From Streptomyces sp. NBC_01233 (GTDB taxonomy: Bacteria; Actinomycetota; Actinomycetes; Streptomycetales; Streptomycetaceae): a stretch of 64,000 bases of DNA. Below are positions 18,368-27,801 of the stretch, one piece after another. The notes under the pieces were generated by a model, which saw only the letters and a program-made list of their open reading frames with translations, did not search any database and was not told the origin of the DNA. Within the stretch, counting starts at the first letter, position 1. Every line of letters starts with the position of its first letter. The position numbers and the translations under genes are program-made. Location: assembly GCF_035989305.1 (NCBI RefSeq), contig NZ_CP108514.1, positions 9,900,501-9,964,500 of the forward strand. Reading direction: 5' to 3'.

Positions 18368-19120
18368 ATGGGAACGACGGGACCGGCGGCAAGCCTCGGA
18401 TGCCGCGTTGGAAGCGCGGACGGCGGCCTCCTCGAAGCCCCGTACACGACCAGTCGCCTGCGCCTGTCGCCAGGGGAGCGCGCGGAGATCGTCCTACGGA
18501 TGCAGCCGGGCGAACAGAGCGTCCTGCGCTCCTACCCCCTGGACGCCGGCCTGGACTTCTGGAACCAGCGCTTCGGGGGCGGAGACGACTCGTTCGACGT
18601 GATGCAGCTGCGTGCGGCGCCCACCCTGAGGCCGTCGGCGGAGTTGCCGGGGGCACTGGTGGGATCGGTGCTCCCCACCGGTGAGGACTCGGCCCGCAGC
18701 CGCTTCTTCGAGCTCGAGATGTCCGGCATCAACGGCCGGAAGATGGACATGTCCCGGGTGGACGAGACGGTCACCCGCGGGACGGCCGAGACCTGGACCC
18801 TCCGCAACAACGACGGGATGCCGCACAACTTCCACGTCCACGACGTCCAGTTCCGCATCCTCGACATCAACGGCGCAGCCCCGCCGCCGCCGCTGCGCGG
18901 GCCGAAGGACACCGTCTTCATCCCGTCCGGTTCGACGGTCCGCATCGCACTGCGCTTCGACGGCCCCGCGGACCCGGATACCCCGTACATGTACCACTGC
19001 CACCTGCTGTACCACGAGGACAGGGGCATGATGGGTCAGTTCGTGGTGGTCGACCCAGGCCGGCCGGCGGCCGCCCCGAAGCCCCCGCCCACATCCAACT
19101 CACACCAGCAGTACAACTAG
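18368..19120 (+). pseudogene. Multicopper oxidase, C-terminal fragment
   Basis: The frame encodes the last 230-250 residues of a multicopper oxidase: APYTTSRLRLSPGERAEIVL of domain 2, then the copper-binding motifs MPHNFHVHDVQF (HxxHxH) and YMYHCHLLYHEDRGMMGQF (HCHxxxHxxxGM) of domain 3. The N-terminal cupredoxin domain, its two HxH motifs and the signal peptide are missing, so the trinuclear copper site cannot form. The first 18 residues before GGLLEAP are not family-like, marking the truncation point near 18,420. It was probably a laccase or CueO-type oxidase. Confidence 0.75.
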
Positions 19121-19266
19121 GCCGTCTCCTTCGGACCAGGGCGGATCGGCCCGCGGCGCGTCGGTGCCGTGCATCGCGGGCCCGGCACGATCCGGGAGGC
19201 AGGCCTGGCACGGGCGGGTGGGAAACTCCTCGCGCCGGCGATGGTGCGCGTGCCAGTCTGGCGATC

Positions 19267-20025
19267 ATGAGCAGTGACCCTGATGACCTGACCCACGCCA
19301 TCGACCGGGCGCGGCGCCTCGCCGCCGAGTCCTTCCCCGAGGCCCTGAGCGTGGTCCTCGCAGGCTCCACCGCATCCGGCCGTGCCACCACCACCAGCGA
19401 CCTGGACATCGCGGTCCTGATCGAGGAGGGCGGAGGGACCCGCCGGGAGACTCTCCGCTTCGAGGGCCGGCTGGTCGAGCTGTTCGTCCACACCCGGGCC
19501 GGCCTCGACGAGCTCTTCGCCGCCGACGCAGCCTCCCGCCGCGGCGTCATGCAGCGCATGTACGCAGACGGCCTGGTCCTTTCCGAGCGCGACGGAGCGG
19601 CCGCCTCCCTCAAGCGGCACGCCGAGGACGCGCTCCGTGAGGGCCCTGGCGCCCTGGCCCCCGCCACGGTCGAAAGCCAGCGCTACGGGCTCACCGATGC
19701 GCTGGACGACCTCGCCGACGCCACAGACGTCGTCGAGCGCCTCGCCGTGGCCGGCGTCGTCCTCAACACCGCCGCCGACCTCCTCTTCGACCACCGCCGG
19801 GCCTGGACGGGCGGCGGCAAGTGGCTGCCCCGCCGCCTGCTGCAGGCCGACCCCCAGCACGGCGGAGCTCTCCTCGACGGCTACCGCCGCCTCTGCGAGA
19901 ACGGAGAACCGGAGGACCTCGCCGCCGCCGCTGGGGCGATCCTCACCCTCGCCGGCGGTCCGCTCCGCGAGGGCTACGCCCGAACCTGGCGCGCCGCCGC
20001 CGAGACCCGACCCGGACACACGTAG
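19267..20025 (+). CDS. Nucleotidyltransferase domain protein (MNT-like)
   Basis: A 252-residue protein with the polymerase-beta-type nucleotidyltransferase signature: VVLAGSTASGRATTTSDLDI (G-S-x9-SDxD) at residues about 34-53 holds the two metal-binding Asp, and the third Asp/Glu lies near LVELFVHTR. The C-terminal half is helical (RYGLTDALDDLADATDVVER). Family members add AMP to proteins or antibiotics, and some act as antitoxins of HEPN toxins. No HEPN partner is next to it, and the C-terminal half may itself be HEPN-like. The ATG at 19267 is clear. Confidence 0.82.
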   Translation: MSSDPDDLTHAIDRARRLAAESFPEALSVVLAGSTASGRATTTSDLDIAVLIEEGGGTRRETLRFEGRLVELFVHTRAGLDELFAADAASRRGVMQRMYADGLVLSERDGAAASLKRHAEDALREGPGALAPATVESQRYGLTDALDDLADATDVVERLAVAGVVLNTAADLLFDHRRAWTGGGKWLPRRLLQADPQHGGALLDGYRRLCENGEPEDLAAAAGAILTLAGGPLREGYARTWRAAAETRPGHT

Positions 20026-20490
20026 GCCGGAAGTGCGCTCCGCCCGGGCACGAAGCCGCGGTCACGGCTGCCGGCGGGGGGCCTCGTCGTCCGGCGTGTC
20101 CGGGCTCGCGAAGTGAAAGGGGACGGAGAGGCGGGCCGCCAGATCTCCACCGTGACGGTGGGCGCAGCTTCTGACGACCGACGTAGTCAACCGCCCGGAG
20201 GCCCCGGCAGCCGGCGTCGATCATGCCGACCGGGCCTCGGCCGCCGCCCGCACCGCGGCCCGGCAGGGAGGTGACCGCCCCGGCGGATCCCGCAGCGCCC
20301 GCCGCGTCCGCACCTCGCGGAAGCCGGGCGGCCGCGAACGCATGGGCCTCGCCGCCCTCCGTGCCGACCCGGTCGCCGACCGCGCTCCGGCCGGCAGGAG
20401 TCGCCTCGGACCGCTGCTGCGCGTTCGGCTCTTGCCGACCTGAGTGAGGCTCTTGACCCTCACGCGGCGTCAGGCTGCATAGTCGGTGCC
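20026..20490. other. Gap of about 465 bp, mostly non-coding
   Basis: No gene can be supported between the nucleotidyltransferase and the MerR-type gene. The only identifiable content is the MerR-type promoter at its right end. Confidence 0.45.
20453..20483 (+). promoter_or_regulatory. MerR-type promoter with 19-bp spacer and central dyad
   Basis: TTGACC (20453-20458) and CATAGT (20478-20483) are separated by 19 bp, the elongated spacing typical of MerR-controlled promoters. The spacer region holds the dyad CCTcACGCgGCGTcAGG (20458-20474). Transcription would start at about 20490-20491, which is the GTG start codon, so the message would be leaderless. This supports autoregulation by the MerR domain. 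Confidence 0.6.
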
Positions 20491-21606
20491 GTGGAGGATC
20501 ACTGGACCGTGGGACGCGTGGCAGAGCTGGCCGGCGTGAGCGTCCGCACGCTGCATCACTATGACGAGATCGGGCTCGTTCGGCCGTCGGCGCGGACCGC
20601 GGCCGGGTACCGGGCCTATTCGGCGGGCGACGTGGAGCGGCTGCGGGAGGTGCTTGCCTATCGGCGGTTGGGCTTCGGGCTGAGGGAGGTTGCCGAACTG
20701 GTCGGCGATCCGTCCACCGACGCCGTCGCGCACCTGCGCCGGCTGCGCGGCCTGCTGCTGGAGCGGCGTGATCGCGCTGATGCCATGGTGACGGCCATCG
20801 ACAGGGAACTCGAGGCACGGGCGAAGGGACTGAGGGTGACACCGGAGGAGCAGCTGGAGATGCTCGGTGCACGGCTGTACGACGCGATCGGCGGCGCCTA
20901 CACCGCGACACGGCGTACCGAACCGCGGATCGCCGCGCAGATCTGGGACGCGCTCGGGGACGCGCAGACGGTGCTGAACGTCGGGGCCGGCACCGGCTCC
21001 TACGAGCCTGCTGATCGCGACGTGACCGCGGTGGAGCCATCGGCGGTGATGCGGGGGCAGCGGCCTGCCGGCTCGGCGCCGTGCGTGGCCGCCGCCGCGG
21101 AGAGCCTGCCGTTCGAGGACCGCTCCTTCGACGTCGCGATGGCCGTCTCCACCGTTCACCACTGGGGGGACCCGCTAGCGGGGCTGCGCGAGATGCGGCG
21201 CGTGGCCCGCCGCGTGGTGGTGCTCACGTTCGACACCGACGAGCCCGGCTGGCAGGACCGGTTCTGGCTTACCCGCGACTACCTGCCCGAGTTCGCCGCC
21301 GTCCTCGCAGGATTTCCCCCGCTTGCCGGGATGGCCGACGCGATCGGCGCCCGCGCTGAGCCGGTGCCCATCCCGTGGGACTGCGCTGACGGCCTGTTCG
21401 AGGCGTACTGGCGCCGACCGGGGGCGTATCTGGAGGATCACGTGCGCCGTGCGATGTCGGTGTGGACGAGGGTCGGGCCGGAGGCCGAGCAGCGGGCGGT
21501 ACGAAGCCTCGGCGACGACCTCGAGTCCGGCCGGTGGGCCGAGCGCAACAGCGACCTCGCCGACCTCGACGCGGCAGATCTCGGCCTCCGCCTGCTCATG
21601 GCTTGA
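20491..21606 (+). CDS. MerR-family regulator fused to SAM-dependent methyltransferase
   Basis: A 371-residue two-domain protein starting at GTG. Residues 1-75 are a MerR helix-turn-helix and wing (TVGRVAELAGVSVRTLHHYD, EIGLVRPSARTAAGYRAYS), followed by a dimerisation helix to about residue 128. Residues about 130-370 are a class I methyltransferase: VLNVGAGTGSYEP (motif I), AAAESLPFEDRSFDVAMAVS (motifs II-III) and HHWGDPLAGLREMRRVARRV. The regulator part is TipA-like. The methyltransferase takes the place of the usual ligand domain, so SAM or the methyl acceptor could be the signal. It may be a natural fusion or the product of a deletion. Confidence 0.85.
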   Translation: MEDHWTVGRVAELAGVSVRTLHHYDEIGLVRPSARTAAGYRAYSAGDVERLREVLAYRRLGFGLREVAELVGDPSTDAVAHLRRLRGLLLERRDRADAMVTAIDRELEARAKGLRVTPEEQLEMLGARLYDAIGGAYTATRRTEPRIAAQIWDALGDAQTVLNVGAGTGSYEPADRDVTAVEPSAVMRGQRPAGSAPCVAAAAESLPFEDRSFDVAMAVSTVHHWGDPLAGLREMRRVARRVVVLTFDTDEPGWQDRFWLTRDYLPEFAAVLAGFPPLAGMADAIGARAEPVPIPWDCADGLFEAYWRRPGAYLEDHVRRAMSVWTRVGPEAEQRAVRSLGDDLESGRWAERNSDLADLDAADLGLRLLMA

Positions 21607-21951
21607 ACGGCGCCGCATCGTCGGTGACATGGCGGCTCCTGGACGGCCCGCCGGCCAGGTGCGGCGCTGAGCGGGCAGGGCGCTGTCGACAACCGGACCG
21701 GCGGCGCGATCCGGCAGGCCCGGGGCCGATCGCCCGCCAGCTCCGCCGGTCACTGATCTTTCGGGACCCCTCGCGGTGCGTTGCGTTGGTGGGGGTGCGT
21801 TGCGGCCGTCCACGCCCGGCTCAGAATCGTCTGTCGAGAGCGTCAGCACTCCGATCGTGCAGGTTCCGGCATCGCCGAACCGTGTCACCTCGGCCATGTT
21901 GTCTACTACAAGGCCTTGTTCCTGTTCCATTTGGTTCTCAGGAGGTCTGCA
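21607..21951. other. Gap of about 345 bp upstream of pip
   Basis: No gene is supported. The final 60 bp are AT-richer and probably contain the pip promoter. A strong ribosome site (caggagg) ends the region. Confidence 0.45.
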
Positions 21952-22914
21952 ATGGGCGAGCTGTACCCGCCGGTCGAGCCGTACGAGAAGGGGATGCTCG
22001 ACGTTGGTGATGGCAACCTCGTGTACTGGGAGGTCTGCGGCAACCCGGACGGCAGGCCCGCACTCGTCGTCCACGGCGGGCCGGGATCAGGATGCGGGAC
22101 CGGGGCACGCCAGTACTTCGACCCGGACCGGTACCGGGTGGTCCTGTTCGACCAGCGCGGCTGTGGCCGCAGCACCCCCCACGCAAGCGAGCCCACGACC
22201 GACATGCGGCACAACACCACCCGGCACCTGATCGCGGACATGGAGCGGCTGCGGGAGCACCTGGGTATCGACGGCTGGCTGCTGTACGGCGGCTCGTGGG
22301 GCTCCACGCTGATCCTGGCCTACGCCGAGACGTACCCGGAGCGGGTGTCGCAGATCGTCATCTCCGCCGTCACCACCACCCGGCGCTCCGAGATCGACTG
22401 GCTCTACCGCGGGGCGGGCCGGTTCTTCCCCGAGCAGTGGGAACGCTTCCTCGAAGGAGCCGGCGGCACACCGCGGGACGGTGACATCGTCGCGGCCTAC
22501 GCACGCCTGATGGAACATCCGGACCCCGCGGTACGGGAGAAGGCCACGGCCGACTGGTGCGCCTGGGAGGACGCGGTCTTGTCCGGGGAAACGAACGGCA
22601 CCTCCAACCCCTACGGCGACCGCCCGCCCACCGCGCAACTGGCCCTGGTCCGCATCTGCTCCCACTACTTCTCCCACGGCGCCTGGCTTGAAGAAGGCAC
22701 GCTCCTGCACGAGGCGCACCGCCTGGCCGGCATCCCGGGCGTACTGGTCCACGGCAGACTCGACCTGGCCGGCCCGCTCGACACCGCATGGGAACTCGCC
22801 CGTGCATGGCCGGACGCCGAGCTGACCATCGTCGGCAACGCCGGCCATCTGGGCAGCGGCACAACCCGCGCCCATGTACTCGAGGCACTCGACCGATTCG
22901 CCCGCCAGGAATGA
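21952..22914 (+). CDS. pip: Proline iminopeptidase
   Basis: A 320-residue alpha/beta-hydrolase of peptidase family S33. It has the oxyanion region VVHGGPGSGCGTG, the conserved FDQRGCGRSTPH, the nucleophile elbow GGSWGSTLILAYAE (Ser in GxSxG), the acidic residue in VHGRLDLAGP and the His in GNAGHLGSG. It removes N-terminal proline from peptides in the cytoplasm. The ATG at 21952 is preceded by a near-perfect aggagg site at 21940-21945 and gives the family start (MGELYPPVEPYEKGMLDVGD). It appears monocistronic. Confidence 0.93.
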   Translation: MGELYPPVEPYEKGMLDVGDGNLVYWEVCGNPDGRPALVVHGGPGSGCGTGARQYFDPDRYRVVLFDQRGCGRSTPHASEPTTDMRHNTTRHLIADMERLREHLGIDGWLLYGGSWGSTLILAYAETYPERVSQIVISAVTTTRRSEIDWLYRGAGRFFPEQWERFLEGAGGTPRDGDIVAAYARLMEHPDPAVREKATADWCAWEDAVLSGETNGTSNPYGDRPPTAQLALVRICSHYFSHGAWLEEGTLLHEAHRLAGIPGVLVHGRLDLAGPLDTAWELARAWPDAELTIVGNAGHLGSGTTRAHVLEALDRFARQE

Positions 22915-23122
22915 GACCGGGCCGCCCGGCAAGCGAGGCACCGGCCGGCGCGCCGCCCCGGCCCGGGCGGGTTGGGTCCAGCGTGAGCGGGGCGTCGCCC
23001 GGCATGAAGGCGTCGAGGGCGTCGAAGGCGTCCTGGTTCACGAGGTGTTCCCGTGTCGGTGGGGGTGGGACGCGGACGGCCCGCCCCTGGGTTGAGGGAC
23101 GGGCCCCATGGTGCAGGAGGGG

Positions 23123-23897
23123 TCAGGAGGACTGAGGCGGCTTCGTGGCGCCGGGCACCGGTTCGACGAACTTCGGGTTGTCCTGCCAGGCGGGTTCCAT
23201 GGGCTGGATGTCGACCACGGTCACGCCGGTACCGGGCCGCTGCTCGCCGATCAGTTCGCCGCGGTGCTGGATGACGAACGGGACGGCGAGGGGTTCGCCG
23301 TAGACGGCGTCGTTGACGTAGACGTCCTCGGTGTATTCGTAGCGTGCTGAGGACCAGCACCCTTCGCATCCGGCTTCGGGCTTGCCCTCGTACGTCCACC
23401 GCAGGGTGACGCGATAGGTGATGGGGTCGTTGCTGTCGGACGCGGAGGTGAAGACCAGCTTGCCACGGCCGGTGCGGTGGTCGGTGGCGCACAGGTTGAC
23501 GGTGACGGTGCCGTACCCGGGGACGCTCTCAGGGGTGGGGAGCTGGGGCACGGTGCGCGGGCAGCCGGGCGCGGGGGTGGCGGTCCCGCCGCCGGTGGGG
23601 CGGGGGCTCGGGTCGGTGCCTCCGCCTCCCGGCTGGCCGGTGGGGGGTGTTGCCGGGTTGCGGGGCGGTGGTGGGGCTTGGGGCGACGGTGGGACCCGGG
23701 GTGGGGGTGCCCGACGGCATGACCGTGGGGCGGGCGGTCGGCGATGCGGACCTGGTGGGCTGGGTGCTGGGGGTGGGGGTGGGGGTGGGGCTGGGGGTGT
23801 CGTCGGCGTTGACGGGCCCGGCGAATAAGGCGAGGACGGCAGCCGCGCAGGTGGCGACGGCGGCGGCCGGTATCAGCTTGCGGTTCACGGTTTCCAT
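23123..23897 (-). pseudogene. Secreted protein with Pro/Thr-rich linker, frameshifted
   Basis: The start at 23897 gives a signal peptide (METVNRKLIPAAAVATCAAA to PVNADD) and a long Thr/Pro/Ser-rich linker. In a run of six C near 23650 the frame shifts. The other frame continues a Pro/Gly linker and a globular C-terminal domain (ESVPGYGTVTVNLCATDHRT, WTYEGKPEAGCEGCWSSARY) to 23123. Removing one C restores about 257 residues. The family is not recognised. The homopolymer position makes either phase variation or a base-calling error possible. Confidence 0.6.
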
Positions 23898-24252
23898 TCG
23901 GGTTGGGATTGCCCCCGCCCCGTGCGGGGCGGGGGAAGTCTGGTGAGAACGCGGGAGCGGCGCCGCTCCGGTCGCGGCGGCCGGCTCGCGGCCGCCGGGC
24001 GTGGTGTGACCGAGCGTTCGCGCGGTTGATCCGGAGTCACCGGCAGGGCAGGTCTCGCCGAACAGCGCGATGAACCGGGGAGCGGGGGCGAGCGCGCTGC
24101 AGGTCGTGGGTCTGAGGTCGCCGGATCGCGGGGTGTGCGGGCGGCGCCGAGCGGTCAAGGCCGGGCCTGGAGCAGGACCGTGCGGACGTTCTGCAGGCGG
24201 CTGTCGCGTCCGTGCCGTCGTTCTGGGCGAGCGGCATGGTGCCGGGGCCGTC
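23898..24252. other. Non-coding gap of about 355 bp
   Basis: No gene is supported. The part next to 23897 is the upstream region of the secreted-protein gene. Nothing else recognisable is present. Confidence 0.4.
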
Positions 24253-25402
24253 CTACCAGGGGGTGCTGGTCCGGAAGTCCTTCACCGGCGGGACGCTCCA
24301 CCGGGACGGGTCCGGCATCTTGGTGTTGCCCCGCAGGGCGGCGAACGGCGCGTCCATCACCGCGGCCGCAGCGACCAGGCCGAGCAGGGCGCTGACGCCA
24401 CCCGACACGACGTCCAACAGTACGGGGAGCAGCGCGGCCACCGCCACGGCGAGCCTCAGCAGCGTCCGGCCGTGAACGGCCGGACGGAAGTACGGCCTGG
24501 GGCGTACCGGCCGGGCCCACAGCCCGGGGGTGGTGGTGCGCAGGTTCGCCGGGTTGGTCAGGTAGCGATCGGTGTAGTCGAGTGCCGCGTAGCCCCACAC
24601 CATCTCGCCGGTGTCGGCGACCACGGCCACCGGGTAGGCCGGGTGACCGCGCCGTCTGGCCACCGCCAGGACGGGTTCCCACCGCTCCGGCCAGAGTATC
24701 CAGACGTGCCCCCCGGCGAACCGGGGGCCGAAGACGGCAAGCTGCTTACGGGCGTTGTCCGGGCCGACCAGGCCCCGGAGCAGCCCGTGGACGCCGTACC
24801 ACTTGCCTTCGGCGTCCCGGACCTTCAGGTGCTGGGCGTGCTCCAGCGGCGGAGCGACGAGCGCGTTGCTGTCCTCGGGCACGAACCGGTGCCACTCGGC
24901 GCCCGTGCACTCGAAGCGGACGGCCACCACCCGGCCCGCCTCCGCGTCCTGGGCCAGCAGCCGGTGCGGCGCGGGCAGTCGTCGGACCAGCAGGTGCCAG
25001 ACCGCCTGCGAGGCGACCGCCGCGATCCAGGCGACCAGCGGCAGGGAACCCAGCACGACGACGGCGGGGTGGACTTCGAGGTGGGCGGCGTAACGGAAGG
25101 CGGCCAGGGGTGCGATCGCGACCAGCAGCATGCCCGCCGTCAGATACCAATCGACCGGGTTGCGGGGCAGTACGGAAGGCAGCGCCTCCATGGGCAGGGG
25201 GGGGCGGGCGCCGGCGGTCCGAGCGGCGCGCTCTGATGGGTCATCAGGGCCCACGCCCCGATGCACACCGCCCCACGGCGAACGCGGCCAGGACGTCCCA
25301 GCGGGCGCCGTCGGCCCGGTCGTGGACCAAGCAGAGGACGACGGCGACTGCGGCGCAGCCGAGCGAGGCGGCGCGCAGGCATTCGGTGACGGTGTGTCTC
25401 AC
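24253..25402 (-). pseudogene. Multi-pass membrane protein, 5' part frameshifted
   Basis: The main frame from 25191 (MEALPSVLPRNPVDWYLTAG) encodes about 312 residues with hydrophobic pairs near the start (TAGMLLVAIAPLAAF, VVVLGSLPLVAWIAAVA) and near the end (LRLAVAVAALLPVLLDVVSG), around a soluble central domain (AVRFECTGAEWHRFVPEDSN). Upstream, a hydrophobic N-terminus starts at 25402 (MRHTVTECLRAASLGCAAVA) but is in another frame, with a second shift in a run of eight G near 25200. The intact protein was probably about 380 residues. A shorter product from 25191 is possible. The family is not recognised. Confidence 0.55.
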
Positions 25403-25561
25403 GGGAGTCCTGGGAGTCGGCTTGACAGGGACGAGATACCAAGATCCGAAGATCGGCTCAACGTACCCAGACCGGTCGGGCGGCCGGATGGTTGTATTCC
25501 CGGGGCCGGGGGGACGGACATTCACGTGCCGTGTGAACGGCGGCCCGCCAGGATGAGGAGC

Positions 25562-26454
25562 ATGACGGGTGAGACGCGGGCAGGAAGTCGACAGGACGAG
25601 GCGGCGGGCCGCCCGCTCGCCTTGGCCACGGGGGCAGGACGTACGGCGGGGATCGCGGCGTCCGTGGTACTGGATCTGGCCCGGGCCGGGTGGGACGTGG
25701 CCTTCACGTACTGGACTCCGTATGACGCGCGGATGGAGTGGGGCATGGAGACGGGTGCGCCCGAGGAACTGCAGGGGAAAGTGGCGTCCCTCGGGGCCAG
25801 AACACCTGCGGTCGAGGCGGACCTGAGTGACACGGCCGTGCCGGCCCGGCTCTTCGACAGCGTCGAGCGTGAGCCGGGGAACGTCACCGCGCTGGTGCTC
25901 TGCCATTGCGAGTCGGTCGACTCGGGCTTGTTGGACACCACGGTGGAGAGCTTCGACCTTCACTTCGCGGTCAATGCGCGGGCAACCTGGCTGCTGATCC
26001 GCGAATACGGGCTGCGGTTCCGGGGGCGGCACGGCAGCGGGCGGATCGTCAGCCTGACCAGCGACCACACCGCGGGCAACCTGCCCTACGGAGCAAGTAG
26101 GGGGCGATGGACCGGATCGCGCTGGCCGCCGCCCGTGAGCTCGCCCACCTGGGCGTGACCTGCAACGCGGTCAATCCCGGACCGACCGACACCGGGTGGA
26201 TGACCGAGGAGCAGAAGGCGGACGTGATCCGCTGCACGCCCCTGGGACGCCTCGGCGCCCGTGAGCGGCTGACCGGTCGGGAACGGGGCCCGGAGCTGGA
26301 GCACGAACTGGAGAGCAGCGCCCGTAAGGCGCGGATTCTGGATGAGCAGACACCCCTGGACACGGTGCGAGTGGCGACCGACGGACGTTCCGTGGTCGAC
26401 ATAGCGCGCGAAGTGGTGGGCGCCACCGGCTGGCTGCCCACCACCTCCGCTTAG
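25562..26454 (+). pseudogene. SDR oxidoreductase, frameshifted and with a foreign C-terminus
   Basis: The frame from 25562 encodes a short-chain dehydrogenase (LALATGAGRTAGIAASVVLD, then GRIVSLTSDHTAGNLPYGAS with the catalytic Tyr). Just after the Tyr-x3-Lys position the frame shifts near 26,095 in a G run, and the next frame continues AMDRIALAAARELAHLGVTC and NAVNPGPTDTGWM. After TPLGRLGAR (about 26,262) the SDR C-terminus is replaced by HELESSARKARILDEQTPLD and DIAREVVGATGWL, which looks like the tail of a P-loop kinase. It is therefore both frameshifted and chimeric. Confidence 0.6.
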
Positions 26455-26466
26455 GTTCCTCGCTGC

Positions 26467-26600
26467 TCAGTGCCGGGTCCAGACGCGGAGGGCCAAGGGG
26501 CGGGCGTGGCTTTCGCCGGCAAGGTGGATCTTCGTGATCAGGCGGCCGCGGGAGCGTTCGAGTCCGCGACCGTCGGGTTCGGCTTGGCCTGGCGCCACCT
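26467..26600 (-). pseudogene. IS5-family transposase internal remnant
   Basis: A minus-strand frame reads GLERSRGRLITKIHLAGES followed by HARPLAL, then ends. This is the well-conserved centre of IS5-type transposases (GRSRGG-x-TKIHL and the following strand with the catalytic Asp region). Neither end of the element nor the other catalytic segments are present. Confidence 0.45.
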
Positions 26601-26670
26601 GGAACGCATCGTTCTGGCCGTGGGGCGGGCGATCTCGGCCGAGTGCGCTGAAACGCCGCAGCGGAGAACG

Positions 26671-27210
26671 TCAGGTCCTGGCGCTACGGGCGAGACGGTA
26701 CAGCACGTTCGAACGCAGTGGTCCTTCGGGCGCGGTGGGGTCGTCGAAGTCGTCTGCCGGGTCCCGCGTCATTCCGATGCGGCGCATCACTGCCTGTGAG
26801 CGGACGTTGGTGGCCGTTGTCACGGCAAGGATCTCGGGCAGTTCAAGAGTGTCGAAGCCGTAGGCCAGGACTGCCAGCGCAGCCTCGGAGGCGTAGCCCT
26901 GGCCCCAGGCCGAGCGGGCGAGCCTCCAGCCGATCTCCACTCCCGTGAACGGCATGCCGTCATCCACCTGATCCAAGCCCGCGAAGCCGATGAACTCACC
27001 CGTGGCCTGCACCTCAACCGCCCACCACCCGTAGCCTCGCCGGTCGAACTCGGCCTGGAAACGTGCCACGGAGGCATCGCTCTGTTCGCGGGTCAGCAGG
27101 TCGCCCAAATGCTCCCGAACCTCGGGATCGGCATTCATCGCCGCCCACGGTTCAAGGTCGGAGTCATGCCATCGACGGACGGTGAGGCGATCGGTACGCA
27201 GTTCAGCCAT
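26671..27210 (-). CDS. GNAT family N-acetyltransferase (RimJ/RimL-like)
   Basis: A 179-residue protein starting MAELRTDRLTVRRWHDSDLE, with the acetyl-CoA loop in IGWRLARSAWGQGYASEAAL and the downstream TTATNVRSQAVMRRIGMTRD. It has the standard length and order of RimJ/RimL-like N-acetyltransferases. It likely acetylates an amine using acetyl-CoA in the cytoplasm. The stop is 70 bp from the IS5 remnant. The ATG at 27210 is the only sensible start. Confidence 0.9.
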   Translation of the reverse strand: MAELRTDRLTVRRWHDSDLEPWAAMNADPEVREHLGDLLTREQSDASVARFQAEFDRRGYGWWAVEVQATGEFIGFAGLDQVDDGMPFTGVEIGWRLARSAWGQGYASEAALAVLAYGFDTLELPEILAVTTATNVRSQAVMRRIGMTRDPADDFDDPTAPEGPLRSNVLYRLARSART

Positions 27211-27801
27211 GCTGCCCAGCCAACGCGAGCGCCGGCCTCAAGGCAATTCCTTTTCTTGCGGCACCGCGACGCTGAGCAACGTGTACGTGGCTTCCGCCCA
27301 TCGGGCGCGCGGCGACCCTCCCGAGGGGAGCCGGGAGGGCGACGGCCCGGGATGGTCCGGAGCCACACCATATGCGCGGGGCCGGACAGGCCGATAGGCA
27401 TATGACAGGGGAGATTCCGGATGTAGCCGGTGACACAAGGCGCCGCAGGGTGGGGGCGGGCCTACGGGGACCGCGAGCCAGATGGTCAACGACGGGGCGG
27501 TGAGCGGGCGGATCCCGATGCCGGGGAGCATGGGCAGGCCGGTGACCTCGTAGAAGCCGGTCCAGGAGGGGACGTCGGACGAAGCGGATGGCGGTGAGCG
27601 TCTCGCGCGGTCCGGTGAACCGCGGGTTGGGCGCCGGTCGGGCACCGAGTCCCGCGGGGCGCCGGTGACCAGGTCGTGGAACCGGGGGTTCGCCGCGCGG
27701 TCGGTGAGCCGGAGCGGGTCCCCGGCCGGGTCGGCCAGGGACGGCGCGGGCCGGGCGGCCGGCGGGTGGCCGGCCGGCGGCGGCCCGCCTCCCGGATCTG
27801 G
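27211..27801. other. Degenerate region, no identifiable gene
   Basis: About 590 bp lie between two acetyltransferase genes. Minus-strand frames contain protein-like stretches (DPLRLTDRAANPRFHDLVTG and SWTGFYEVTGLPMLPGIGIR), but frames break repeatedly and no family is recognised. It is probably the remains of one gene. Confidence 0.35.

Noticed and set aside
27211..27801. Minus-strand protein-like words near NPRF motifs
   Set aside because: No start, frames break, and I could not name a family; left as degenerate region.
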